Source: Cyclobacteriaceae bacterium (GTDB lineage Bacteria; Bacteroidota; Bacteroidia; Cytophagales; Cyclobacteriaceae). Taken from it: DNA of 10,533 bases. Under the pieces are notes generated by a model. That model made no database searches, was not told the origin of the DNA, and saw nothing but the letters and a program-made list of their open reading frames with translations. The stretch's first letter is position 1. Every line of letters starts with the position of its first letter. The DNA is taken from NCBI GenBank assembly GCA_025455445.1, contig JALOMN010000133.1, positions 1 through 10,533 on the forward strand, given 5' to 3'. Positions 1 to 7,574 of the stretch are shown one piece after another. Both the position numbers and the translations under genes were made by a program.

Positions 1-2216
1 ACCTGTTGCATCATATAAGCAGTGGCGCCACCAGGCACATCTTCATCCGTAAAGAGCACTCTGTTGGTCTTTTTCACGGATTCAACAATGCGGTGATGTA
101 CATCAAAAGGTAATAAAGTTTGCACGTCAATCACCTCACAGGAAATACCAACCTGCTCAAGTTCTGCAGTCGCTGCCATTACAATTCGGCACATGGAACC
201 ATAGGTTATGATGGTAATATCCGAGCCTTCTTTTAATACTTCTGGTTCGCCCAGTGCCACAGTAAATTCACCAATATTATCAGGCAGGCGCTCCTTTAAA
301 CGATAACCATTCAAGCACTCAATTATCAGTGCAGGGTCATCTGATTTCAACAAAGTATTATAAAATCCTGCAGCCTGTGTCATATCTCGTGGCACCAGTA
401 CCAGCATACCGCGGACAGCATTTAAAACCATTCCCATCGGTGAACCCGCATGCCACACGCCTTCCAGGCGATGGCCACGCGTGCGCACAATTACGGGGGC
501 TTTTTGTCCACCTTTGGTGCGGTATTGCAGACAAGCCAAATCATCAGACATGATTTGAATTGCATACAACAAATAATCGAGATATTGAATCTCAGCAATT
601 GGGCGGAGTCCGCGCAACGCGGTGCCAATACCCTGCCCCACAATAGTACATTCACGAATTCCTGTGTCTGTAACTCTGAGTTCGCCAAACTTTGCCTGTA
701 AACCCGCAAAGCCCTGATTCACGTCTCCGATTTTTCCTACATCTTCGCCAAAAGCCATCACACGCGGATCGCGTTGAAGCGCCTCGCGGAAACAAGCCTG
801 CAACACTTCACGACCATCGATGAGCGGAGAACTTTCAGAATATACCGGTGGTATTGCTTCTACTTTTAATGCAGACCATTCGGATTCACTGTATAAATGG
901 GAATTGAAGCGATCTATGTTTGACTTCTCAACACGTACTACCCACTCCTGCAATGCCGCTTTCTCAGCACCGGAGTTTCTTGCCAATACCCTTGCTGCAC
1001 GTTTCGCAGCACGCATAGAGTCTAAACGCAAAGGGTTAATTGTCTTTTTTAGTTCCGTGAGAATATCATTTATCTCAGGATACTCAATCGCTGCAGCTTC
1101 CAGAATTTGAGTAAGCTGAATTTGCTCTACCTGAATATCCTTATTGAATACTTTCCAGGATTCATCTTTGGCAGCCTTTGCACTTGCCTTTGCCTTTTTT
1201 TCTATTTCAGAAATTTCATCCGCAGTTGCTAAACCCTGATCAACAATCCATGTTCGAAACTTTCTAATGCAATCATGTTCGGCCTCCCAAGCCAACCGTT
1301 CTTTGGATTTATAACGTTCATGTGATCCAGAAGTAGAGTGGCCTTGTGGTTGTGTCATTTCCAATACGTGCACCAACACAGGAACATGTTCTTCACGACA
1401 AACCTTTTCTGCCTTTTCGTAGGTTTCGCACAGTGCGGTGTAATCCCAGCCATTCACAGTAAAAATCTCAAACCCATTTTCTGTTTTTGTGCGCTGAAAT
1501 CCTGCAAGAACCTTAGAAATACTTCCTTTGGTAGTCTGATATTCTTTGGGAACAGAAATTCCATATTCATCATCCCACACAGAAACGAACATAGGCACTT
1601 GCAGCACACCAGCTGCATTAATTGCTTCGAAAAACATACCTTCAGAAGTAGAGGCATTTCCTATTGTGCCAAAGGCGATCTCGTTTCCGTTATTGCTTAA
1701 ATCAGTTAATGCCTGCAACTCAGGATTGTTTCTGAACAACTTCGAGGCATAAGCCAAACCTAACAATCTGGGCATTTGCGCAGCGGTAGGTGAAATATCA
1801 GAGCTACTGTTTTTTAATTGAGCAAGATTTTTGAACGCCCCGTTCTCATCTATCATTCGTGTGGCGAAATGGCCATTCATTAGTCGGCCTGCAGAGGCCG
1901 GATCTGCTTCCACGTCTGTGTGAGAATATAATTGGGCAAAATATTGTTGCAATGTAAGTTCACCAATCGCCAGCATGAAAGTCTGATCGCGATAATAACC
2001 AGATCGATGATCACCCTTACGAAATACTTTGGCCATCGCAATCTGGGCAAGCTCTTTTCCGTCTCCAAAAATCCCGAACTTGGCTTTACCCATAAACACT
2101 TCCTTCCGTCCCAACAAACTTGCTTCCCTGCTTTCACAGGCAAGTCTGAAATCAGCCAATATCGATTCGATCTTCTTAGCTGAATATTTACTTACCAATG
2201 TCTTAGTTTCGCTCAC
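1..2216 (-). CDS. Fused 2-oxoacid dehydrogenase E1 (alpha+beta), 3' end beyond window
   Basis: Thiamine-diphosphate E1 component that decarboxylates a 2-oxoacid (branched-chain or pyruvate type) and passes the acyl group to a lipoyl E2 in the cytoplasm. The frame is open from GTG at 2216-2214 through position 1, giving 738 codons; by family length about 60-70 residues are missing. Residues about 40-340 form the alpha part, including YYRDQTF and the cofactor loop GTIGNASTSEG followed by SVWDDEYGISVP. A charged Ala/Lys linker (about 340-460) leads to the beta part (about 463 onward: AFGEDVG, GIRECTIVGQGIGTALRG, RTRGH, GSPMGM, TDEDVPGG). Single-chain E1 is usual in Bacteroidota. An in-frame stop lies just upstream; GTG, or TTG 9 bases earlier, are the available starts that keep the N-terminus. 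The alternative ATG at codon 42 would remove about 40 residues. The substrate cannot be decided from sequence. Family is sure, exact start less so. Confidence 0.93.
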   Translation of the reverse strand, partial: MSETKTLVSKYSAKKIESILADFRLACESREASLLGRKEVFMGKAKFGIFGDGKELAQIAMAKVFRKGDHRSGYYRDQTFMLAIGELTLQQYFAQLYSHTDVEADPASAGRLMNGHFATRMIDENGAFKNLAQLKNSSSDISPTAAQMPRLLGLAYASKLFRNNPELQALTDLSNNGNEIAFGTIGNASTSEGMFFEAINAAGVLQVPMFVSVWDDEYGISVPKEYQTTKGSISKVLAGFQRTKTENGFEIFTVNGWDYTALCETYEKAEKVCREEHVPVLVHVLEMTQPQGHSTSGSHERYKSKERLAWEAEHDCIRKFRTWIVDQGLATADEISEIEKKAKASAKAAKDESWKVFNKDIQVEQIQLTQILEAAAIEYPEINDILTELKKTINPLRLDSMRAAKRAARVLARNSGAEKAALQEWVVRVEKSNIDRFNSHLYSESEWSALKVEAIPPVYSESSPLIDGREVLQACFREALQRDPRVMAFGEDVGKIGDVNQGFAGLQAKFGELRVTDTGIRECTIVGQGIGTALRGLRPIAEIQYLDYLLYAIQIMSDDLACLQYRTKGGQKAPVIVRTRGHRLEGVWHAGSPMGMVLNAVRGMLVLVPRDMTQAAGFYNTLLKSDDPALIIECLNGYRLKERLPDNIGEFTVALGEPEVLKEGSDITIITYGSMCRIVMAATAELEQVGISCEVIDVQTLLPFDVHHRIVESVKKTNRVLFTDEDVPGGATAYMMQQ

Positions 2217-2250
2217 TATGTGCAATTAGGTTGATGGGTAAAAATAGAGA

Positions 2251-2299
2251 AAAACCCGCGAGGGTTCAAAAGCAAAATATCCAGCCACATAAAATGTGG
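2251..2299 (-). terminator. Tandem hairpins, likely terminator of the cyclotransferase gene
   Basis: Read on the minus strand after the stop at 2309 there are two small hairpins. The first pairs 2294-2299 with 2285-2290 (CCACAT/ATGTGG, 3-base loop). The second pairs 2262-2266 with 2253-2257 (AACCC/GGGTT, loop TCGC) and runs into a T-rich tract (TTTTTCTCTATTTTT). The second has intrinsic-terminator form, though its stem is only 5 bp. It also lies upstream of the E1 gene, which would then need its own promoter between here and 2216; I see no convincing one. Confidence 0.45.
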
Positions 2300-2308
2300 A
2301 AAATCTAA

Positions 2309-2677
2309 TTATTGGCGAAAGAAACTAACCCAATCTCCTGAAACTACCCGCAGATTATTTGCAACTGGTTCTTCATATAGAAAAATGTTTAACGTTTTTT
2401 TTCCAAACTCAAACTGCTCAAGAAAATAACCGGCACCTTTTTCAATTTCCTGAATTTCCCTCTCCACTTCAACATCAGAAATGGTAAAAACCTCAACCAG
2501 TATTTTGCTTTTCTGATTAGGCGATTTCACAGCATAAGGATAATTACCCAGTGAATAAAGTTCATAGCCATTCAGCCATGCACTGAATTGGTAATTCAAT
2601 GAACCGGCAAACTGATTATACAGACGCATTCCCCTGCGCAGTGAACCATAAAATGCGTAATAATTATGGGTATTCAT
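2309..2677 (-). CDS. Gamma-glutamylcyclotransferase (AIG2-like) family protein
   Basis: A 122-residue cytoplasmic protein of the GGCT/AIG2 fold, a family that releases 5-oxoproline from gamma-glutamyl compounds. The N-terminal substrate loop YGSLRRG is at residues 10-16, right after the first strand (YYAF), as in YtfP-like proteins. The glutamate in EIEKGAGY (Glu79) sits where the catalytic acid lies. The length is typical for the short bacterial branch. The true substrate is unknown: small members act on varied gamma-glutamyl amines or are uncharacterised. It is divergent from ald with 110 bp between the start codons. No Shine-Dalgarno is visible, which is usual for this phylum. Confidence 0.82.
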   Translation of the reverse strand: MNTHNYYAFYGSLRRGMRLYNQFAGSLNYQFSAWLNGYELYSLGNYPYAVKSPNQKSKILVEVFTISDVEVEREIQEIEKGAGYFLEQFEFGKKTLNIFLYEEPVANNLRVVSGDWVSFFRQ

Positions 2678-2723
2678 GGTGGCAAAAATGATAAAAACAC
2701 ATCCTGCAATCGTAACCGAATGC

Positions 2724-2731
2724 TATCTTTG
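2724..2731 (+). promoter_or_regulatory. Candidate -7 element for ald
   Basis: TATCTTTG matches the Bacteroidota -7 consensus TAnnTTTG at all fixed positions, about 57 bases before the ald start. That would give a leader of about 50 bases. No clear TTG is found 19-21 bases upstream, so the -33 part is weak or missing. Confidence 0.42.
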
Positions 2732-2787
2732 CGGTGATTTCAAGAAAAGCTGAAAAGCAATCTATAACAAATCTAAACATCAATTTT

Positions 2788-3903
2788 ATGATAATCGGGG
2801 TACCCAAAGAAATTAAAAATAATGAAAACCGTGTTGCATTAACACCGGCAGGCACACAGGAATTTATCAGAAAAGGACATACCGTTTATGTGCAAACAAA
2901 AGCAGGTGAAGGCAGCGGATTCAGCGATGAAGAATATATAGGTGCCGGTGCAAAAATTTTATCCACTGCACAGGAAGTTTTCAGCATTGCCGAAATGATC
3001 ATGAAAGTGAAAGAACCCATCGAACAGGAATACAGCCTGATAAAAAAGGATCAGTTGGTGTTCACCTATTTTCACTTTGCATCCTATGAACCACTTGCTC
3101 ATGCCATGATTAAAACCGGTGCGGTATGTCTTGCTTATGAAACCGTAGAAAGACTGGACGGAAGTTTGCCACTCTTAGTGCCCATGTCTGAAGTAGCAGG
3201 AAGAATGGCCATACAGGAAGGAGCGAAATACCTGGAGAAACCGTTGAAGGGCCGTGGTATTTTATTGGGTGGTGTACCCGGTGTGATGCCGGCAAAAGTG
3301 TTGATTTTAGGTGGTGGTGTAGTAGGTACCAATGCAGCAAAAATTGCAGCCGGTATGGGTGCAGATGTAATCATTACAGATGTAAATCTAAATCGTCTGC
3401 GTTACCTGGATGATGTCATGCCAAAGAACGTGCACACCATGGCATCCAACGATTATGTATTACGTGAATTAGTAAAAACACATGATTTAATTATCGGAGG
3501 TGTGTTAATACCGGGCGCAAAAGCCCCCAGACTTATCACCCGCGATATGCTAAAAACCATGCGCCCCGGAACTGTATTGGTTGATGTAGCGGTTGATCAG
3601 GGAGGTTGTATTGAAACCTGCAAGCCTACTACACATGAAGATCCGACTTATATTATCGATGATATTGTGCATTATTGCGTAGCAAACATGCCTGGCGCGG
3701 TGCCATATACTTCTACCCTTGCACTCACCAATGCTACATTACCTTATGCATTGAAGTTGGCCAATCAGGGTTGGAAAAAAGCTTGTAACGAAAGCAATGA
3801 ATTAAAGAAAGGATTGAATGTAGTTAACGGAAAAGTAGTTTACCGTGCAGTGGCCGATGCATTCAATCTGCCTTATGTAGATGTAAAAGAAGTATTGAAC
3901 TAA
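2788..3903 (+). CDS. ald: Alanine dehydrogenase
   Basis: NAD-dependent L-alanine dehydrogenase, interconverting L-alanine with pyruvate, ammonia and NADH in the cytoplasm. With the start at 2788 (MIIGVPKEIKNNENRVALTP) the product is 371 residues, the usual length. Residue numbering then matches the well-studied Mycobacterium tuberculosis enzyme as I remember it: Arg15 and Lys75 (KVKEP) bind pyruvate, His96 (FTYFHFA) and Asp270 (DVAVDQGG) are catalytic. The Rossmann loop is LGGGVVGTNAA (about 174-184) and Asp198 accepts the NAD ribose. The MPGAVPYTST segment near residue 300 is also typical. An ATG at 2734 in the same frame would add 18 unconserved residues and lies just past the candidate -7 element, so I reject it. 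The gene ends 8 bp from a convergent gene. Confidence 0.97.
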   Translation: MIIGVPKEIKNNENRVALTPAGTQEFIRKGHTVYVQTKAGEGSGFSDEEYIGAGAKILSTAQEVFSIAEMIMKVKEPIEQEYSLIKKDQLVFTYFHFASYEPLAHAMIKTGAVCLAYETVERLDGSLPLLVPMSEVAGRMAIQEGAKYLEKPLKGRGILLGGVPGVMPAKVLILGGGVVGTNAAKIAAGMGADVIITDVNLNRLRYLDDVMPKNVHTMASNDYVLRELVKTHDLIIGGVLIPGAKAPRLITRDMLKTMRPGTVLVDVAVDQGGCIETCKPTTHEDPTYIIDDIVHYCVANMPGAVPYTSTLALTNATLPYALKLANQGWKKACNESNELKKGLNVVNGKVVYRAVADAFNLPYVDVKEVLN

Positions 3904-3911
3904 TCACAAGA

Positions 3912-4364
3912 TTAGTGTTCTGGATAAGCTGGAAAAGATTTCAAAAAAATCTCTTCGCTTACTTCCGGAAGTTTAGTCTGAAAGCAATACTGCACCAAAC
4001 CATTGGTAACACCCACATAGGGTGCACCAATGGTTTTATTATATACAGCCACCTGGTTAAATACTTTCTGTGTAATTTTAACATCAGGCGATTTGCATTC
4101 TATCAGCATCCAGGGTTTACCAATACGGTCATGAAGAAGAATATCCGATCGTTTCTGTAATTGGTTATAGGTTAAACCGCCTTCAATGCGAAAAAGTGAA
4201 CGTGGATAATGAAGATGGTGAATGAGATAATTAATGAAATGCTGTCTTACCCATTCTTCAGGAGTAAGTATGATAAATTTTTTCCGGATGTTATCGAAAA
4301 TATATACTTTACCTTCCTTTTTACGTAGGGTTGGATCAAATGCCGGAAGATTTAGTTTATACAT
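3912..4364 (-). CDS. Lone PD-(D/E)xK nuclease-like protein (HsdR N-terminal-like)
   Basis: A 150-residue soluble protein resembling the HsdR N-terminal nuclease domain found as a stand-alone protein in Bacteroidota (the HSDR_N_2 type). Visible motif: Asp74 (KRSDILLHD), then Glu89-Cys-Lys91 (MLIECKSP), then Gln104-x3-Tyr108 (NQVAVY), the order of a PD-(D/E)xK core with a QxxxY helix. Preceding segments EEWVRQHFINYL (about 37-48) and RIEGG (about 59-63) are typical of this family. No helicase, methylase or specificity subunit is nearby, so it is not a type I restriction system here. I chose ATG 4364; the frame stays open to 4493, but that N-terminal stretch is unlike the family and overlaps amn by 101 bases. 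The cellular role is unknown; repair or replication-associated cleavage are guesses. Confidence 0.8.
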   Translation of the reverse strand: MYKLNLPAFDPTLRKKEGKVYIFDNIRKKFIILTPEEWVRQHFINYLIHHLHYPRSLFRIEGGLTYNQLQKRSDILLHDRIGKPWMLIECKSPDVKITQKVFNQVAVYNKTIGAPYVGVTNGLVQYCFQTKLPEVSEEIFLKSFPAYPEH

Positions 4365-4392
4365 AATCTTAAATTTAGAAAAATAAATTGCG

Positions 4393-5163
4393 ATGAAAAC
4401 AAAACAGGAAATTGTTGAAAACTGGTTACCCCGATATACAGGAGTTAAGCTGGAAGATTTTGGAAAATATATTTTGCTTACCAACTTCGACAATTATGTA
4501 AAGAAATTTGCTGAATGGCATAACGTGGAAATTACAGGCCAGGACCGTGCGATGCATAGCGCTACAGCGGGTGGAATTACCATCATTAACTTCGGTATGG
4601 GCAGCCCTAATGCAGCTACTATTATGGATTGCCTCTCAGCCATCAAACCTGAAGCGTGCGTTTTTTTGGGAAAATGTGGCGGCTTAAAAAAGAAAAATGA
4701 CATAGGTGATTATATTCTGCCGATTGCAGCGATACGTGGTGAGGGAACTTCAAATGATTATTTTCCTCCCGAAGTGCCCGCACTTCCTGCATTCGCGCTT
4801 CAGAAAGCAATATCAACCACCATACGCGACAATAACCAGGATTACTGGACTGGCACCGTATATACTACTAATAGAAGGGTATGGGAATGGGACGAACAGT
4901 TTAAAGAATACCTGAGAAAAATCAGAGCCATGGCCATCGACATGGAAACAGCTACGATATTTTCAACTGCATTTTATAACGAAATTCCTACAGGCGCAAT
5001 TCTGCTGGTGTCAGACCAACCTATGACAGTAGATGGAGTAAAAACTGAAGCCAGTGACAAAGTAGTTACTACCAATTTTGTTGATCTGCACCTGAAAATT
5101 GGTATCGAATCATTGAAGCAATTAATCAATAATGGCATGACGGTAAAACACCTGCGGTATTGA
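4393..5163 (+). CDS. amn: AMP nucleosidase
   Basis: Cytoplasmic enzyme hydrolysing AMP to adenine and ribose 5-phosphate, controlling adenylate pools and adenine salvage. The 256-residue protein belongs to the PNP/UDP phosphorylase fold. FGMGSPNAATIMD (67-79) is the phosphate/ribose loop, GEGTSNDYFPPEVPA (116-130) and TVYTTNRRVWEWDE (155-168) contact the substrate, MET at 184-186 binds ribose, and Asp208 in SDQP is the expected base-protonating acid. It corresponds to the short Bacteroidota Amn, which lacks the extra N-terminal domain of the roughly 480-residue E. coli enzyme. Start ATG 4393 is the first codon giving the family N-terminus MKTKQEIVENWLPRYT. It is 28 bp from a divergent gene and ends 6 bp from a convergent one. 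Confidence 0.93.
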   Translation: MKTKQEIVENWLPRYTGVKLEDFGKYILLTNFDNYVKKFAEWHNVEITGQDRAMHSATAGGITIINFGMGSPNAATIMDCLSAIKPEACVFLGKCGGLKKKNDIGDYILPIAAIRGEGTSNDYFPPEVPALPAFALQKAISTTIRDNNQDYWTGTVYTTNRRVWEWDEQFKEYLRKIRAMAIDMETATIFSTAFYNEIPTGAILLVSDQPMTVDGVKTEASDKVVTTNFVDLHLKIGIESLKQLINNGMTVKHLRY

Positions 5164-5169
5164 TCTGAT

Positions 5170-6471
5170 TCAGTTGCCTGCAATGATATTATGATATCTT
5201 GCTCTTGTTAACGCAATTAACCCCAGTGCAAAAAATACGATTAATATTAATACCGAAGTTTTCATACCAAAAACTTCATCAATAAAGCCAAAGCTGAATA
5301 TTCCAATGACGATCGCTACTTTTTCGGTAACATCATAGAAGCTAAAAAAGGAAGCATTGTCTTTGGTGGCAGGCATTAATTTACTGTATGTGCTTCGACT
5401 AAGAGATTGAATTCCTCCCATTACCAAGCCTACACCTACAGCCAGTACATAAAAATAATTTTCAACTTCTTGCCCGGCTTCTTTTGCTCCTGCCACATGA
5501 TACGCTGCCAGGCAAATCACAATCCAGAATAGTACCACCATAATTAATGTGTTAATGTTGCCAATCATACCAGACAACCTGGAAATAGAAATAGCACCCG
5601 GAATAATGAGTTTATCATCAGGCAACCCAAGCATCTGACTGCCAAACAGAGTTGCTGCTAATATTACTGTTTGCACACCCATGCTGTAAAAAAGAAAAGC
5701 AACCAAAAACCATTTCAAGACTTTAAGATGAATCAAAATCTGCCACACCTTTTTCAATTCCTGAAATCCTCCTTTGAGTATGTGTATAAATTTCTTTTGC
5801 TGAACAGTTCGCGAAGAAGGCAAATGAAAAAAGGTTATTTGCGCAAAGCCCATCCACCACAAACCTACCAATACAAAAGTGAACAACGGACCAGAAGTAT
5901 TGTCACCCTGTTCACTAAAATAAAGCACTAAACCAAAGCCTATTAGCTGCAGGATTACACTGCCGATATAGCCCATTGAATAACCTCGGGCGCTCACCTT
6001 GTCACGATCTTCAGGCGATGCTATTTCTGGTAAATAGGAATTATAGAATACCAGGCTGCCTACAAACCCGATAGTTGCAAGTACAAAACACCCTATGCCC
6101 CACAACATATTAGGCTGTTCGCCTTTAAACCAAAAAAGACCGATGCATGCAAAACTGCCCAGGTAACAAAAAAATTGCATGAATCTTTTTTTGTTGCCGC
6201 GTGAATCCGCAACAGCAGTTAGGAATGGCAGCATGAATGCAATTATCAAATAGGCAAATGCCAAAGAATAATCATACAGTGCAGAACTTTTAAAGGTTCT
6301 TCCTAAAAATGGAACCGTATTTTCGCCATATGCATTTCGTGTAATGGCTATAAAATAAATCGGAAAGAATGTGGTAGTAATAACCAGGCTATAAACCGAA
6401 TTTGCCCAGTCATACATGCACCATGCATTCACCATACCTGGCTTTCGAAGTGTGCTTAAATAGCTTTTCAT
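5170..6471 (-). CDS. Major facilitator transporter, Atg22/UMF1 type
   Basis: Inner-membrane protein of 433 residues with about 12 hydrophobic helices. The N-terminal signature NAWCMYDWANSVYSLVITT begins at residue 15 and is diagnostic for the UMF1/vacuole-effluxer-like MFS branch. Other signatures are ADSRGNKKR (88-96, the loop after helix 2), the ASPEDRDKVSARGYSMGYIGS segment before the middle of the protein, and GGIQSLSRSTYSKLMP in the C-terminal half. Fungal Atg22 relatives export amino acids from vacuoles; for bacterial members the substrate is not established, so none is assigned. ATG 6471 directly abuts the poly-T end of the upstream terminator. Met13 is a possible later start but would leave only one residue before the signature. 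The gene is convergent with amn. Confidence 0.92.
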   Translation of the reverse strand: MKSYLSTLRKPGMVNAWCMYDWANSVYSLVITTTFFPIYFIAITRNAYGENTVPFLGRTFKSSALYDYSLAFAYLIIAFMLPFLTAVADSRGNKKRFMQFFCYLGSFACIGLFWFKGEQPNMLWGIGCFVLATIGFVGSLVFYNSYLPEIASPEDRDKVSARGYSMGYIGSVILQLIGFGLVLYFSEQGDNTSGPLFTFVLVGLWWMGFAQITFFHLPSSRTVQQKKFIHILKGGFQELKKVWQILIHLKVLKWFLVAFLFYSMGVQTVILAATLFGSQMLGLPDDKLIIPGAISISRLSGMIGNINTLIMVVLFWIVICLAAYHVAGAKEAGQEVENYFYVLAVGVGLVMGGIQSLSRSTYSKLMPATKDNASFFSFYDVTEKVAIVIGIFSFGFIDEVFGMKTSVLILIVFFALGLIALTRARYHNIIAGN

Positions 6472-6508
6472 AAAAAAAGAAATAGCCTTCCACCAGGGAA
6501 GGCTATTT
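6472..6508 (-). terminator. Strong intrinsic terminator after exbD2
   Basis: A perfect 12-bp inverted repeat: 6480-6491 (AAATAGCCTTCC) pairs with 6497-6508 (GGAAGGCTATTT), with a 5-base loop. On the minus strand the stem is followed by C and seven T residues (6478-6472), the form of a rho-independent terminator for the exb operon. The T tract runs into the ATG of the transporter gene at 6471, so the hairpin also sits in that gene's leader if its transcript begins upstream. Confidence 0.88.
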
Positions 6509-6531
6509 TATAATTACCTCAAATAAACTAC

Positions 6532-6999
6532 TTAATTATCCTTTTCATTATCCTGTAATGTAGCATAAAGAAGCTTTCGGGCATTTGCCTTGCGAAGTTC
6601 TATTTCCACATCCGAAATAATTCCTCGTTTTGCATCTTTGTCTACTTTCAGTGATACCGTTAACTGATCACGTTCGTTTTCAGCCAATTCACTCTTCTTT
6701 TCATTTACCCAACGGATGATGTCTTTTGGTTCAATAAACACATCATCAGCCTGAATTTTAGGTTCCTTTCCATATAAAGCAGGCTTATTGGGCTCACCTA
6801 TATAAAGGTTTGCAACCAGTGTCTTCCTCATAAGTTTTCTCAATTGAGTGGCTTTGGGAATCTGCTGCTTTACCTCGATGGAAGTTTCACGCAATTCAGT
6901 TGTAACCATGAAAAAGAAAAGTAACATGAACACCACATCTGGCATGGAAGAAGTAGGGATGTCCTGCTTTACATTTGTTTTCTTTCTAAACTTTGACAT
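6532..6999 (-). CDS. exbD: ExbD/TolR family protein (second copy)
   Basis: A 155-residue inner-membrane proton-channel partner of ExbB. The cytoplasmic N-terminus (about 1-19, Lys-rich) precedes one transmembrane helix, PDVVFMLLFFFMVTTEL (20-36), containing the conserved proton-carrying Asp21. A periplasmic domain of about 115 residues follows, rich in charged residues. It is the last gene of the operon, 14 bases after the other exbD, and is followed by the terminator at 6472-6508. The two ExbD copies differ clearly (SSMPDVVFMLLFFFMV here against ASMADIAFLLLTFFLV), so they may form a mixed dimer inside the ExbB ring; that is inference. A role with TonB is likely but no tonB is in view. Confidence 0.92.
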   Translation of the reverse strand: MSKFRKKTNVKQDIPTSSMPDVVFMLLFFFMVTTELRETSIEVKQQIPKATQLRKLMRKTLVANLYIGEPNKPALYGKEPKIQADDVFIEPKDIIRWVNEKKSELAENERDQLTVSLKVDKDAKRGIISDVEIELRKANARKLLYATLQDNEKDN

Positions 7000-7013
7000 A
7001 CGCTTTTGGGGTT

Positions 7014-7574
7014 CTAGTTACCACCTACTTTTGTTGGATCAGCAATTGAAATGTTCAGAGGAATTCCTGCTCGTCCTTTGTCATAGATCACTTTATTCTC
7101 AGCGATTGACAAATCAGAAGCAGCCTTACGGAATTCTTCGTTCGATACACCAGCTTGTTCGGCATAAATATCATAATATGCACCCTGGATGATATCAAGA
7201 ATTTCTATGAACTTCTTGTGACTTGTACCTCTATCTGTTTTAAAAGAAACTATCGCTTTTTCAGGATTATCTGAACTGGCCGGATCACGACCATTATTCA
7301 AGATAAACGTTTTAATTTCTTCTTTCAGATTAGATACATCTTCTCTGGGCACACCTTCAATAAGCATCGCATCTGAAGAGTTAACCTGGATTTTAAACAT
7401 ATTACGCTCCTGAATCTTAATATCTTCCGGTGGTTTAGCTTCCGGAGGCGGAGGGAGCGCAATACTTAATCCAGAGTTATTCGGCATCGTAGTAGTTACC
7501 AAAAAGAAGGTAAGCAACAAGAAGGCAATATCTGCCATCGATGCATTCGGAATTTCTGGAGTGTTGCGTGCCAT
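7014..7574 (-). CDS. exbD: ExbD/TolR family protein (first copy, long C-terminus)
   Basis: A 186-residue ExbD with a very short N-terminus: only 14 residues precede the conserved Asp15 in the helix MADIAFLLLTFFLVTTT (13-29). A proline-rich linker (LPPPPEAKPPED, about 40-51) leads to the periplasmic domain. It is longer than a usual ExbD of about 130-150 residues; the extra length is in the last 60 residues or so, after the segment FIEILDIIQGAYYDIYAEQAG. The start ATG at 7574 overlaps the stop of the preceding gene by one base (TAATG), which suggests translational coupling. The pairing of two exbD genes after one exbB is typical of Bacteroidota. Confidence 0.92.
   Translation of the reverse strand: MARNTPEIPNASMADIAFLLLTFFLVTTTMPNNSGLSIALPPPPEAKPPEDIKIQERNMFKIQVNSSDAMLIEGVPREDVSNLKEEIKTFILNNGRDPASSDNPEKAIVSFKTDRGTSHKKFIEILDIIQGAYYDIYAEQAGVSNEEFRKAASDLSIAENKVIYDKGRAGIPLNISIADPTKVGGN

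Noticed and set aside
820..1700. Plus-strand open frames of 96 and 120 codons
   Set aside because: They are shadows of the fused E1 gene, which is continuous on the minus strand through this region.
2768..2775. Minus-strand TAGATTTG as promoter for the cyclotransferase gene
   Set aside because: It matches TAnnTTTG but lies about 90 bases from the start and has no -33 partner at the right distance.
2734..2787. Longer start for alanine dehydrogenase
   Set aside because: It adds 18 residues absent from the family; numbering from 2788 places all catalytic residues at their standard positions.
4365..4493. 43-residue N-terminal extension of the nuclease-like gene
   Set aside because: It is antisense to the start of amn and reads unlike the family; Met at 4364 gives the expected N-terminus.
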